A DNA stretch of 64,000 bases from Agrocybe praecox (lineage: Eukaryota > Basidiomycota > Agaricomycetes > Agaricales > Agrocybaceae), in the NCBI GenBank assembly GCA_964017145.1, contig OZ024845.1, positions 3,286,001-3,350,000 on the forward strand, given 5' to 3'. The position numbers and the translations under genes were made by a program. This document shows positions 1-11,203 of this stretch, piece by piece. Under the pieces are notes generated by a model. That model had not been told where the DNA came from. It saw only the letters and a program-made list of their open reading frames with translations, and searched no databases. Each line of letters opens with the position of its first letter. Within the stretch, counting starts at the first letter, position 1.

Positions 1-278
1 CTTCCAGTGCGTATACATTTACTCTTGGGATTTATATGAAATGTCTGAACGCGTCCTTCAGAGCTCGCTTCGTACTCGAAGAAGTCTACCATCTCATCTC
101 GCGAAATCCAAACCTCTGTGCGTCTCATCCTCCCTGGTGAACTTGCCAAGCACGCCATCTCCGAAGGTACCAAGTCGGTAACAAGTACGTGGCTCGTTCT
201 TCCTTATCATCAGATGCATTTGCTTATTAATCCTTTCTTTTTCTTTTCTTAGAATTCTCATCTGCTGGTGCCAAATAG
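1..278 (+). CDS. Histone H2B, 3' end (partial, 5' end outside window)
   Basis: Core histone that pairs with H2A in the nucleosome. Three coding pieces are seen: bases 1-6 (end of an exon), 62-184 and 253-278. Introns 7-61 (GTGCGT donor, TTCAG acceptor) and 185-252 (GTACGT donor, TTAG acceptor) keep the frame. The middle exon reads as the classic H2B C-terminal helix region, including [20 protein letters not shown] and [11 protein letters not shown], and the last exon gives FSSAGAK followed by TAG. At first sight the region looks frameshifted; both apparent shifts vanish once the two introns are removed. A divergent H2A partner is common in fungi and may lie to the left, outside the window. 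Confidence 0.93.
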
Positions 279-3200
279 ATTTGGATTTGTGGATTCTCTG
301 GGCTTTTTCTTCTTTCATTGTTTTGCGCGTCTCATCTTTCATTTTATTTCTTTTGTACACCAGTGTATTTTTCCTCTGCCAATAATCTATTATGTATTTG
401 CACCCCGTCAATTGATATTTTTGAGGACAGCAATTTCCGTTGTGTTGTGATTTTTCCTTGCTTGATGTTGGTGCTGGGCTGTGATTGGTATGTATGGGTT
501 TTGGTTTCTCTTGTTCGTGGATGATGCTTAGGATGTTTGCTTTGATTCAGGTTTTGTTTGTTGACTCTTGGTAATCCTGTGTCTTAAAGACGTCCTTTCT
601 AACAATACCCGTCGGTGGGCAGCGCGAATGTGTTATGATCATTCGTTTTTTATGCTGTATTTCACCGGTATGTATGCGTTTTTGGTCTCTTGTTTGCGGT
701 GATGCTTAGGCTGTTTGTTTGACTCAGGTTTTTGTCATTCGTCGATTCCTTGGCCAACGTCCGCGTCAACCCCCAACGCCCATGCTACCAACACCACTCG
801 CGAAACAAAAACACGAGCTACACCCGATCGTGCGCGTCGACGCGAAGACTTGCTGTACGATATGGAGGACACAATGTTGGCGAGGCATCCTCAGTCGAAG
901 ATGGCCTTGTCATTCAGTGTTGTGATCTTTCCTTTTCCTGATGATGGTGCTGTGTTTGATTGGTATGTATGTATGGGTCCTTTGGGTTCTCCTGTTCGTG
1001 GATGGATTATGCTTGGGGTGTTTCTTTTGACTTGGGTTTCCTTCGTTGATTCGTTGGTGTTCTGATATTGCACGTTGAAGGATAGTGCGATTATACGCTG
1101 TTGATGTTCACTGGGGATGTCGGTGGTGACTTTTTGGATTGGTGGTGGTGGTGGGTCAGCGTTTGATTCGTCATGTTGGGACTGTGCATGCGGAGAGGTT
1201 GGATGGGGGGTGGAAGAATGTGGATGATGGTTTGGATGTGTCGTGTTTGGTATTGAATGGGATGGGATGGTGGAGGTATAGACTTGGTTCATTGAAGGTC
1301 TTGGACTCGGGACGTTGAAGGACTTGGACCCAAAGTGTTGGTTTTGGACGTTGGTTCGGTATGGGGATGAGATGCTGAACCTTGGAAGCACAAGGACGTT
1401 GGAGAACGTTGTGTTGGCGTTGGTCCAGGACGTGGACACATTGAAGGGTACCTTGCAACCTCTAATCTTCGTTTCAACTTGCTTGCTCGAAGCTAGTTCC
1501 AGTGTCGTTGGATAGGATGGAAGAATAAGGACAATGGACATTGATTTATATGTCGCGTGGGATTGAAGGATGGAAGGGCATTGATTGACTAAAGGCGTTG
1601 AAGGACGTTGGCTCGAGTCGTTGCGTCTGGACGTTGAAGGGGATACAGGTCACATTGGAGGATTGGCTGCTCATGCGCTCAAGGCCTCCCGGGTGTTCTC
1701 CTTGAACCTTTCTGGATGTACATGCATACAAGGATGGTGATGTTATGCCTGACTTGGGTTGTGATAGGGAGGACATCGAAGGACAAAGACAGATAATGGA
1801 CATCCCGCGATTCATGATTTATTTCGTGATTTATACCATTGGATGTTGATGTGGACGTGAATGTGGATGTTGACGTTGAACGTTGAGGCCTTGAGGTCTT
1901 GACATGTACTCTAGGGCGTGGATGTGGAGGGAGGTGGTGGATGTAGAATTCGATGTGGGTGTGGACTGGCCTGGAACAGTGCAAGGTATGGAGTCAGTTT
2001 CATGGTCTTTGACGAGGCTTAGAATGTTCTTTGGGTAAATTTCTTGGTTTCTAGGTTTTCTTTGTTTCCGTTGTTGAGTATTGAGCCTTCAACGTTCAAT
2101 GTTCGGCTTCAACGTCAACCGTCAGGCAGGACTAATCGCCCAACGCCCGGGGTTCGACTCGACTTGCAGGTCTTAACGCCCAACGCTCAGGATGATTGAA
2201 GTGTTTACTGTTTACGCTACCAATATCACTACGACGTGATCTCGAAGCACGAAGTACGAGCCTGTTCGTGCGCCACGACCCGAAGAGAGCCTTGTCGTTT
2301 TTTTGTCCAGCTGTTCATCTGTCTGGTCGAGATAGCATCTACTATCCAGCACGATGAAATCTGAACTGGGACGGACAGACGACGATTTCTCTATGCCATT
2401 CGCGCTGGGCGCTGCTGAAGATATCGATAGGAACGAGCGAGCTAGCGAGTGGCGTCATTCTGTTTTGGATTCGAACAGATTCTAATGGGATGGTATCCGA
2501 CACACTCTCGAGCGAGCGAGTGAGCAACCCAAGTTGGGTTCCTGTTGGGCTCGGTGTGGAATTGGAAGGTGGACTTGAAAAGGTGATAACGATGATGGTG
2601 ATGATGAATTCGTGCCATGCCATGCCTAGTACTTGGCAGCGATCTGTTATACTACACGGTCGACGGGGACAGTTCTTTTACATGCATACATAAAAGAAGA
2701 TCGCCGAACCTTTGGGGAACTTGCTCTCTATAGTCCCCCACTCCGTTCCTCTGCGTGGAGTGTTACGTTTCGCAATGATAGGTTTTTGCACTACTTACGA
2801 TCGGCCGTTTTTTGGAGAGATTTTGCCATGTTGATTACTAGTGGCGGTGGTGGTACGAATCCCGAATCTGAGGACCTTTTGGCTCCATAAAGCCTGTTAC
2901 CCAGACGTGATATTGCAGTATTTCACCGCATTGAATATCGAGCTCGAATATCCCGTGTTCAACCCGCAGAAAACATCCCAAAATTCTTCTCCCTGTGGTG
3001 TCCACAACGCGTCACCTTTGTGTTGCTCTGAATTCTTGTTTGGCTATCATACGCTCATGCATCTTGGGCAGTTTGACGGTCCTGAGGCTTTTATGGCTCG
3101 TACGTAATAGGGAATGTTGCTTACAACTTGTGAAAACATTTCCGAGTCTAATGATCGATAAAAGCTCAAGCTCAATTACGAGTGAGTCCGTTGAGTCAAA

Positions 3201-3345
3201 TCCAATCATATTTTGAATTTTGAGTAGGCCTTCTGAGTTCTCGGTCGCGCTAACCTATTTATAGACACTATTTCCTATTTATAAATTGAGGCTCTTTTCG
3301 GTGATATGCTGATCGGGTGGCGGTTCAACGTTCAAGTTGGGTGCT
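279..3345. other. Gene-poor region with repeats
   Basis: About 3 kb without a supportable gene. Bases 433-1065 hold three diverged copies of an intron-like sequence (see separate entry). From about 1065 to 1900 the strand is G/T-rich, with a recurring GTTGAAGGAC-type motif, for example near 1065, 1305, 1590 and 1632. The dispersed 12-mer TTCAACGTTCAA occurs at 2088-2099 and 3324-3335. Open frames around 2490-3110 are short and have no recognised similarity. The texture is that of decayed repeats. Confidence 0.6.
433..1065 (+). repeat. Three diverged copies of an intron-like repeat
   Basis: Copy A runs about 433-575, copy B about 660-745 and copy C about 910-1065. Each has GGTATGTATG followed by a T-rich stretch, then GATGCTTAGG or a variant. 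A and B end in TTGATTCAG and TTGACTCAG, so each looks like a complete 60-63 nt intron (488-550 and 668-727). Copy C has lost the AG end. A and C also share about 50 bases upstream of the GTATGT. The exon-like sequence between them is not recognisable. Confidence 0.55.
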
Positions 3346-3497
3346 GACCATCCGAAGAGTTACCTCCCGTTAACGCAACCGCGTCGGAGAGCGAGTCAAG
3401 TGAGGAAGAGGAAGAGAAACCTGTTCCTGTGACGAAGAAGCGACGAACTGAGTCTGCCAAACCTCCTTCCAAGAACAAGAAAAGCTCGAAAGCATAA
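3346..3497 (+). pseudogene. Orphan terminal exon with acidic-basic tail
   Basis: A stretch open from just after a TGA near 3338 to a TAA at 3495-3497. It encodes an acidic run (SESESSEEEEE) followed by a basic, NLS-like tail (TKKRRTE, then SKNKKSSKA). A CTGAC branch-like motif and AG lie directly upstream, so it could be a last exon. No matching upstream exons were found in the repeat-rich 3 kb to the left. It may be the severed 3' end of a nuclear-protein gene, or chance. Not recognised. Confidence 0.3.
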
Positions 3498-3880
3498 ATG
3501 AACTAACTTTCATGCGACAGCGATATCTGGGAAGCTTTGTTCATCGCTGTAGGGCAGTATATTTATGAATGCTTCTTGGTTCTTGTCTTCATTTTTTATA
3601 CTATTTTGCGATATAATGCTTGTCTCACCTTATTGTTTTTATATTACTGTAGGGTTTATACCACCCTACCGTTCGTACTCTCATGTATTCTTAACGGTCT
3701 CGCGATAATATTGCCTGGACTCCGATAATTATACAGTAATTTTGTCATATCATTGTCCCTTTTTGGCCACTACTGCCGCCCGTTCGGCAAATTGCTGCGT
3801 GATCCTGTGCTACCTTGGTCAACTCCATATAATAAGCCAATCCATCGTCCAGACCTCTTTCTTTCTTTCTTTCGTACTAC

Positions 3881-4916
3881 ATGTCTGCTCCTCCCCCTTA
3901 CCAAAGCAACCCTGATCCAAGACCTCTTCCAGACGGATGGATAACTCAGTTTGACCCAAGGTATGTCCACGTTATCTTGAAACCTGCAAGATCGGCAAAA
4001 TTGATTAATGACCTACACTTACAGCTATAAAGCCTGGTGAGTTCCTTTTTCAGCCGTTTCTACGAAAATTCTGAACATTGGGGAATATAGGTTCTACGTG
4101 AATACTAGAGCCACTCCGCCTACTACAACCTGGAACCACCCCGCAGGCATCGCACCACCGCCAGGACCTCCGCCCCAGTCTCAGTACGCACCTCCTACAT
4201 CACCGCCACAGTCCGGTTATGGCGGTGGCTTCCCCCAACCACCAGGAGGAGGAAATAATTACCCAGCTCAACAATCACAATCTCCTTATGGTGGCAATTC
4301 ATATAACAATGAGCCGAGGTCAGATTACGGAGCAGGAGGCTATGGACAGAATGGGCAACAACAGCCACAGCAGCGGCAGAGCGAACGTAGGAGAGGAGTT
4401 GGTACGTTACGTGCATGATCCTGTGTTTTGCCGTTTTGCTACATATAGCGCGATGGAATCACGTACAATTTACCATGGGTATGGTGTGCTGACATGCGCC
4501 TTGCTTCTTCTTTTCTATTTGTAGCGGTTGATTTGCTTGTAGGGGGTGGTTTGCTTGGTGGTTTGCTAAGAAAGAAAATGGCTAGAAGGACGGATGGCGG
4601 AAGTAGTAGTTCGGGCTCGGGTGGATATGGTGGTGGTGGAGGATATGGCGCCGGCGGTGGCGGAAGCGGAGGCTATGGCAGTCCTGGACCTTATGCACAG
4701 CAACAACAGCCTCAGGTTGTTTATGTACAGCAGCAGCAGGCTAAACCTCAGAAGTCGGGCATCGGTATGGGCACAATGGCCCTGGGAGGTTTGTTGCTTT
4801 TCTTCTCTCTCTCTCTAAACCTTGGGCTCTGACACTCTTTTGGTTCCTTAGTTGGCGGTGGTCTGCTTGGAGGTGTCCTGCTTGCGGACGCTGTCGAAGA
4901 TCTGGGCGGTGAGTAG
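3881..4916 (+). CDS. WW-domain protein with glycine-zipper-like segments
   Basis: Exons 3881-3960, 4025-4036, 4091-4401, 4525-4788 and 4852-4916, all in frame. The N-terminal WW domain starts at LPDGWITQFDP, passes through YKAWFYVNT and ends at TTTWNHP, so both signature tryptophans and the late proline are present. WW domains bind proline-rich ligands. A 12-nt micro-exon (4025-4036) codes the middle of the WW fold. The rest is low-complexity Pro/Gln/Gly, with hydrophobic Gly-rich segments (GGGLLGGLL, then GGGLLGGVLLADAVED) like glycine-zipper regions of related fungal proteins. The final GGT GAG TAG could instead be read as a splice donor (GTGAGT), so a different last exon is possible. Function unknown. 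Confidence 0.85.
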
Positions 4917-5580
4917 TCAAGTGATGGTGCGGGGTGAATGGCCCATGCTAGTGCCTTTTTCGGCTTTGAATAGTTATTGGGTTTCGTGAGTGCTATAAAT
5001 TATCGTAAAGGAAGTGGCATGGAACTTGAGCGCTGAGCACTTGAGCCTTGTGTTAGTACTCCTAGCGATCTTTGTGAGGGTCAACGAGTCACTCTTTAAT
5101 ACTGCACCTAAGAGGGTATTCATAGCGTAGCTGCAGTGCACCACAAGCAGGAGTATGCCACTGGTCGTCTAGGGATACTACAATTGCGGACACTCTATTA
5201 CGCATTAACTTTCATTTTACAAAACAAAAATTGTTATTGCTTATGTAGCCCCCCAAGTGCATCGAAACTGTGGGTGGCATAAGCGCTTAATTACTAATTT
5301 GGGTTTGATTAAGATTAGTATATCTGAGACTATGACGAATCGACGTTTTAACGCGCGATAATCCCAAGGCGTCTACTTGGGCGTACCGCGTGGAGTTGGA
5401 GGCTGCACATGATGCATGAATATTTGGATTCCCACGAGGCATGTCGAAGAAATGAAGTCGGTAACACCGCAGTCACCGCTACTCAGTGGTACACAAGTCC
5501 CTTGTTACTACAACGTTTCAACGTTCAACCTGCACTCCAATTCTAGTATACAGACGAAGCTTTATCAAACAGTAAATCCT
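4917..5580. other. Intergenic region and promoter of the first F-box gene
   Basis: No gene seen. Bases 5347-5443 are closely similar to 9038-9122 upstream of the second F-box gene, sharing the AATCCCAAGGCGTCTACT core, GTTGGAGGCTG and CCCACGAGGCATG. The promoter was therefore duplicated with the coding sequence. The 12-mer TTCAACGTTCAA lies at 5517-5528. Confidence 0.6.
5517..5528. repeat. Dispersed exact 12-mer TTCAACGTTCAA (one of six sites)
   Basis: Exact copies on one strand or the other are at 2088-2099, 3324-3335, 5517-5528, 9208-9219, 18013-18024 and 55435-55446. An 11/12 match is at about 1876-1887. Sites lie upstream of both tandem F-box genes, inside a GH25 intron and between divergent genes. 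Flanking bases differ, so these are not simply copies of one larger repeat. Confidence 0.75.
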
Positions 5581-7230
5581 ATGAACACTGCTGGCAGGCC
5601 AGGAATTGGAATCGAACTTGAGCTTGATGACTTAAAAGCGACCCATGTTTCCAATCAACTTTCTTTGCAGGTCAGTTCGTTTTCAGTCAGATAAATCATT
5701 TCATGCGAGGCGCGCTAACAGCAGCAATCGCCGCAGACTTCTCCTCTCGGGAAATTCTGCCAACCCCCGCCAGAAATCCTCCATATGATATTCGAACGGA
5801 CTTTACCTCCAAATTTCCTGCTTGACCCCTCTGCCATTACTTCGCCCATGTCTCTTTGGTCCAAGGTTTCTAGGCAAAAGAAATCTCTCATAAATGTCTG
5901 TAGAGCGTGGTACCAAGTCGGACTTCCTTTTCTCTACGAAGATATTGTCATTTTTTATATTCCCCAGTTCCTGCGACTTCTGCGAACCCTCATCGCTCGA
6001 GATCCGGATTTCAAGCACCTCATCAAGTCTATCAGTCTCTACTGCACAATAACCGATCACAGCGGAAGTCTCTTTGAAGATAAACTAAATCTTTTCTTCT
6101 CTCTTTGTCCCGGTACCAAATCATTCACTTTTCGACCTCGTCTTGAATACTACGTGCCATTTTTGACCATCCCATCAGCAAACATTACACATCTATCGCT
6201 CGATAATATCTCTACAGAATTAATGAAAAAAATATTGCGACAAATGGCCTCAAGTCTGATCTCTTTGTCCGTCGGCGCGTTTTGGTTTCCCTTATACCTT
6301 TCAACCGAATTGGATGACCCTCACGACCCGCTATGTCTTCCATGTCTGGAAGAACTGACAATATGTGATTTTATGCAATTCAACTGGACATTACCTCGTA
6401 TAAATCACCTCACAATCCTCCAATACGTCGGAGATTACATGTTTCTCAATCAGATCCTTTTGAAGCACGGATCTAAACTAAAGATTCTGCACATGTCACC
6501 CAAGTCTGCACGTCTGTTATCAGAATCGTCACTGCTAGAATATGATTTTGGCACTGCATTGCAAAAGCTTTCAACATTGTGTCCTGTACTGGAGCACATT
6601 GTTCTCCATCCTAGTATCTTCGCAGAAGGGCTAACGCATCCGAATATAAAATGGGTCGACATATGGGAACCACTCCCACCCGGACTTCCGCCCAGCAAGC
6701 CTCAAGAATACATCTTCGTACCAGGTCCAGAATGGCAGGCTCTTCGAAAAAGTATCACGAAAGACCGTTTTCCCTCACTCCAAGCTGTGCGCCAGATCTC
6801 GGCAGCATTTTACGCTTTCCCCAATACCCCAACAGACTTCCCGCCAGGTCAGGTCCTATCTCCCTCAGACGCTTTTGCGTATACGTTTGTGGACTTGGAC
6901 GTTCATCATGACGTAGGACGAATACATGGTGACACCGCTCCATTGACTATATACTGGCCCGAGGGATATACGTCGAGTACCTCATTTTCGTGCCATTTTT
7001 ATTTAGAGTCCGTAATGATGGAGGGAATTGAGGAGGAGGAGGAATCTAGCAGCGAGGATGATGATTCAGATAGTTCGGATAGTGACTATTTGGAAAGCTC
7101 CACGAGCTCAAGTAGCTCGGACTCCGAGATATCAGACGCGACCGACCTGATTGATTGGGAAATTACGCCAGGAGAAGAAGGGCCAGTGGTTTCAATAGAA
7201 GACGTCGAGATAGGCCTTCTCGTTGAGTGA
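5581..7230 (+). CDS. F-box protein, tandem paralog 1
   Basis: Likely substrate receptor of an SCF ubiquitin ligase. Exon 1 is 5581-5670 and exon 2 is 5737-7230, giving 527 aa. The start was chosen because the same exon layout, phase-0 intron and start context occur in the downstream paralog. An F-box-like motif spans about residues 40-95 (PPPEILHMIFERTLPP, then LINVCRAWYQVGLPFLYEDI), the form common in expanded Agaricomycete F-box families. A leucine-rich, LRR-like middle follows, then a Ser/Asp/Glu-rich tail near residues 430-480 and a conserved C-terminus with LIDWEITPGEEG. Paralog 2 lies 2 kb downstream on the same strand. The substrate is unknown. Confidence 0.88.
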
Positions 7231-8169
7231 CCAGAAGTGTATTTCTGAATGATCGTCCTCCCTCTGAGTACAATACCTGTCGCTGTTAATGCATCAGATA
7301 TTGCTTTTCCGTACGACGAGGAGGAGGGTCTCATGGTGGGCGAATAAATTAGGGTGTCGAGGCGCACATGCTGTCCAGGGTTGAAGCTGAAGGGTAGTGC
7401 GAGACCGATATCATATAATACATTGGTACATTGATATCTCATTGACATTGAGCCTTGAGGCTTTATCCTGGAGTGGAGGTGCATAATTTGATACCGTAGT
7501 TAGAAGTACGGCTCTTGTACATAGTAAACGATACTTGTATACTTACCACGGTCAATGAAAGGTGAATCAGTGATGCTATCGTGGAAAGGGTTGTTCAAAA
7601 TGTTTAAAAAAAGCAGAAAGTCCATGAGCATCTCATACATCCATGTCTATCATGTTACGCATTTTGAGTATGAAGGCCTTCTTGGTCATTTGTTAAAGCG
7701 CTAATCTTTTTATAGATCCGGGGGTTTCTATTGGCTTGCTGTGTTAACAGTAAGCTTCCCTCACCCCGAAAATAGTACGTTTAAGGAAATAAATGTTGGT
7801 CATCACGTAAGCTTTTCCCAATCCGTACATTCACGTGATTTCTCCGTCTTGTCCCCAACCCTGTAAATTCAGAAAATGTTGACCGTTTGTTTGTACTTGC
7901 TTGTCTGCGTCCTCTTCCTTTGCCTTCCAACCTCGTAATTCAGAACTGAGAAAATGTTGACCGTTTGTTTGTACCTGTTTTGTCACCTCTTGTGCTGGCA
8001 TTCCTTTTCCTGTCTTCCTCTCTATTCCAACTCTATTCGATTCTTAATATATCTTCCCTTTGCCATGCAATTTCTATGTCTCACTTTCCTCTGCCTTGGT
8101 ATACGGGTTTTTTTTTTGGTTTTTTATTCTATTTTATCTTCTTTAAAAACGGAAATCTATGATGTTTAA
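7231..8169. other. Intergenic region with a short direct repeat
   Basis: No gene seen. A 25-bp exact direct repeat beginning GAAAATGTTGACCGTTTG occurs at 7872-7896 and 7950-7974 in a T/C-rich stretch. The rest is probably the 3' region of the upstream F-box gene. Confidence 0.55.
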
Positions 8170-8640
8170 TTATCTTAATCTTTGTTCGTCTCTTTCCCGC
8201 TCGTTTAACTCGTCCAACTCGTCCAATAAATCCATCTTTATTTTCAATTCCTTGGATGGGTAGTTCTGGGGCAGGTCGTCCTTGAAACCGCGCAGCAGTC
8301 TTATTGTTGACCCTCCCCTGCTTCTTGAAAGTGTGACGTACACCCCAAACGGCGAGAGCCCTGCACTGTCTTCAGTTGTCTGATTTCTATTATGACAGTA
8401 CTTGATGGTTTCTCCTTGCGACTTGTAGTCTGTGAATGTGTAACCCGGCACTATTGGGTACTACTGTTTACCGTTTTATGTGCTATTTTGTGTTTCGAGT
8501 TGTCCCTTGCTAGCGTTGGTGTGAGTGGAACGAGACTTGGTGCGCTACCTGTAAATCGAAGTGATGTTATTTTTGGTCAGAATAGAACCATCGCAGGAGG
8601 GTAATTCAGTCTGATTGCTCCATCTTCGTCTATCTCGTGG
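8170..8640 (-). pseudogene. PIF1/Helitron-type DNA helicase, decayed C-terminal fragment
   Basis: Relic of a PIF1-like helicase, the class carried by Helitron transposons and amplified in fungal genomes. Reading right to left on this strand, broken pieces are seen: IRLNYPPAMVLF, then GSAPSLVPLTPT in another frame, then GYTFTDYKSQGETI and LSPFGVYVTLSRSRG. The last two match the late PIF1 motifs, where the TDYKSQG block is followed by the YVALSRSR-type arginine motif. Frame changes and an in-frame stop separate the pieces, and the N-terminal Walker motifs and any Rep domain are absent. It sits exactly between the two tandem F-box genes. No Helitron ends could be assigned. Confidence 0.78.
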
Positions 8641-9231
8641 ACAGTGTTATCCAATGGGTCCGGAATTGCGAGTCCAGAATTATCTCCTCAATGGTGCAAA
8701 GAGGCCGAAGAAGCGCAAGCTTTAGAGTACATTTTATCATGTACCACTAGTGTACTTATAAAAAGTGTCTTAACATTTCCAATACAGTATACCGTCGTTC
8801 TTATATCCTTTTTAAAACAATATGAACTTTGTGTCTTACGAGAGGACTTCTCATAAATATTGTTAGAAAAAAGATAAATAGATTAGACATGTAAATAAAA
8901 AAACCGGCTCAGGTACAACAGCAAGCCGGGATGGAGCCGTCGGCGACCGCTAGTTTATAAATCAAGGCGCTTTTTCGATGATATTCCAAAACCGTTTAAG
9001 AGGATAAGCCTTTCGTATTATTCCATGCTAATGATAATTTAACGCGATATAATCCCAAGGCGTCTACTCAGGCGCAACACGTGAAGTTGGAGGCTGTACG
9101 TGAGAAGTTCCCACGAGGCATGAATAATAAAGCTTAAACTTGGTTGACATTCAGTGGTACGCAAACCTTTTTCAAACATTTCTCTGCACCTCGTTTCTTG
9201 ATTAAAGTTGAACGTTGAAGCTTCATCAAAC
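8641..9231. promoter_or_regulatory. Promoter region of the second F-box gene
   Basis: Bases 9038-9122 repeat the 5347-5443 block upstream of paralog 1, so they probably hold the shared promoter core. A CACGTG E-box is formed at 9078-9083 in this copy only. The dispersed 12-mer is present as TTGAACGTTGAA at 9208-9219, 13 bases before the start codon. Nothing else is recognised. Confidence 0.5.
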
Positions 9232-10925
9232 ATGACCGAGGCAGGAGTTAGAGTTGAGGATGACCTGGCAATGTCGGGCCATATGCCAGATATTTTCAAC
9301 CAAATTTTGCAAGAATCAGGGAGAGAAACGGCCCATACTCTGGTCAGTTTACTCGCTTTCAGATATACCTATAATCCTAGGCTCCCTAACAGTAATAATC
9401 TGCACAGACCCCTTCTCTCAGGACCTTCTGCCAACCTCTACCGGAGATCCTTCATATGATATTCGAGCGGACTTTACCTCCAAATTTCCTGCTTGACCCG
9501 TCTGCTGTCACTTCGCCAATGTCTCTCTGGTCCAAGGTTTCTAGGCAGAAGAAATCTCTCATAAATGTCTGTAGAACGTGGTACCAAGTCGGACTTCCTT
9601 TTCTTTACGAAGATGTTGTCATTTTTTATATTCCCCAGTTCCTGCGACTTCTGCGAACCCTCGTCGCTCGAGATCCGGATTTCAAGCACCTCATCAAGTC
9701 TATCAGCTTTTACTGCGCAATAAGCAGCCACCACGAATCTCTCTTTGAAGATAAACTAAAGCTTTTCTTCTCTCTTTGTCCCAGCACCAAATCATTCACT
9801 TTTCGATCGTCTTATAGTGAATACTATGGGCGATTTTTGCCTATCACTTCGCCAAATATTATACATCTGTCGCTCGATAAAATCTCTTTTGAATTGATGA
9901 AAGGGATATTCCGGCAAACGGCCTCAAATCTGACTTCTTTGTCCCTCGGCACATCCTGTTTTCCTTTAATATACTTTTCGACCGAATTGAATGATTTCCG
10001 GCGGAGACCTCTCTATTTTCCATGCCTTGAAGAACTGACAATATGTGACTCTTCGAGACTCCACTGGGCATTACCTCGTCTAGAGCGCCTCACAATCATC
10101 CAATACATCGGAGATGACATATTTGTCAATTATAACCTTTCGGAGAATGGGTCTAATTTAAAGTATCTGCACATGTCGCCCAAGCTTGAACGTCGGTTAC
10201 CAGACTACGGACTTCCACTCTTCAATGGATTGGGGAACATTTCAACGTTGTGTCCCGCACTGGAACACATTATCCTCCATCCTACGTTTATTCAAGTGGG
10301 ATTAACACATCCAAATGTGAAATGGGTCGATATATGGGAACCATGGCCGCTCGAACTTCCACCCGGCAAACCCGAAGAATCCATATTCATACCAAGTCCA
10401 CGTTGGGACGCACTTCGCAAAAGGATCACGAAAGACTCTTTCCCTTCACTTCGGGGTGTCCGCCAGATCTCGTCGGTATTTTACCCTTTCCCTGATATTC
10501 CGACATCCATTCCGCCAGGTCAGGTCCTAGTTCCCTCAGACGCTTTCGCGTGTATATTCGTGGATTTGTACGTTCGTCACGACGTAGGGAGGATATATGG
10601 CAGCATTTCCCCATTAACCATATACTGGCCAGATGGATACACGTACAATACCACGTTCTCGTGTTATTTGCACAAACAGCCTGGATCAATGGATGAGATC
10701 GAAGATGATCAGGAAGAGGAGGAACCCGAGAACGAGCATGATGAAAACGAGATTATTGGTTCAGATGCTAGTGATAGTGATTATCTGGAGAGTTTGACGA
10801 GCTCTGGTAGCTCGGACTCTGGGTTATCAGACACGACCGACCTGATTGACTGGGAAATTACGCCAGGAGAAGAAGGGTCACTGGTTATGATAGGAGACGT
10901 CGAGATAGGTATTCTCATTGAGTGA
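9232..10925 (+). CDS. F-box protein, tandem paralog 2
   Basis: Exon 1 is 9232-9342 and exon 2 is 9408-10925, giving 542 aa with a phase-0 intron in the same place as in paralog 1. The F-box-like segment (residues about 48-100) is almost identical to paralog 1: LPEILHMIFERTLPP, then LINVCRTWYQVGLPFLYED. The middle part has diverged more. An acidic, Ser-rich tail follows, and the C-terminus again carries LIDWEITPGEEG. The short first exon is quite different between the two copies, while the F-box exon is strongly conserved. As an SCF receptor it would recruit an unknown target. The pair arose by a local duplication that included the promoter block. Confidence 0.88.
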
Positions 10926-11094
10926 CTGGACACCTGTATTTCTAAAAATCGCCCCTCATGCAGTCATCGTTCGCAATCAAGCAAAGCAATCTTTTTCCTG
11001 AACATAGAGACTCGCAGCTTGATGTTCGCCTCGAGTGCTTTTCCGAGGATAACTGACTCCGAACACGTGAATGGCGTAAGTAATTCAAAAGGTC

Positions 11095-11100
11095 TATATA
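11095..11100 (+). promoter_or_regulatory. TATA-like box of the third F-box gene
   Basis: TATATA in the context GGTCTATATACCC, 104 bases before the ATG at 11204. Distance and strand fit a core promoter. Confidence 0.4.
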
Positions 11101-11203
11101 CCCTGGGTTTTTACATTGTTCTACTATTATGGATCGATTGGCACTCAAGCATCAGTTAGGACTAAGTACTACTACCACCCCTTAACGTTAACCTTCGTCG
11201 ACT

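Noticed and set aside
1..278. Frameshifted histone H2B pseudogene
   Set aside because: The apparent frameshifts are two ordinary introns (7-61 and 185-252); the spliced product is a normal H2B C-terminus.
2141..2175. tRNA-like T-loop (GGTTCGACTC)
   Set aside because: No matching acceptor, D or anticodon stems could be drawn around it.
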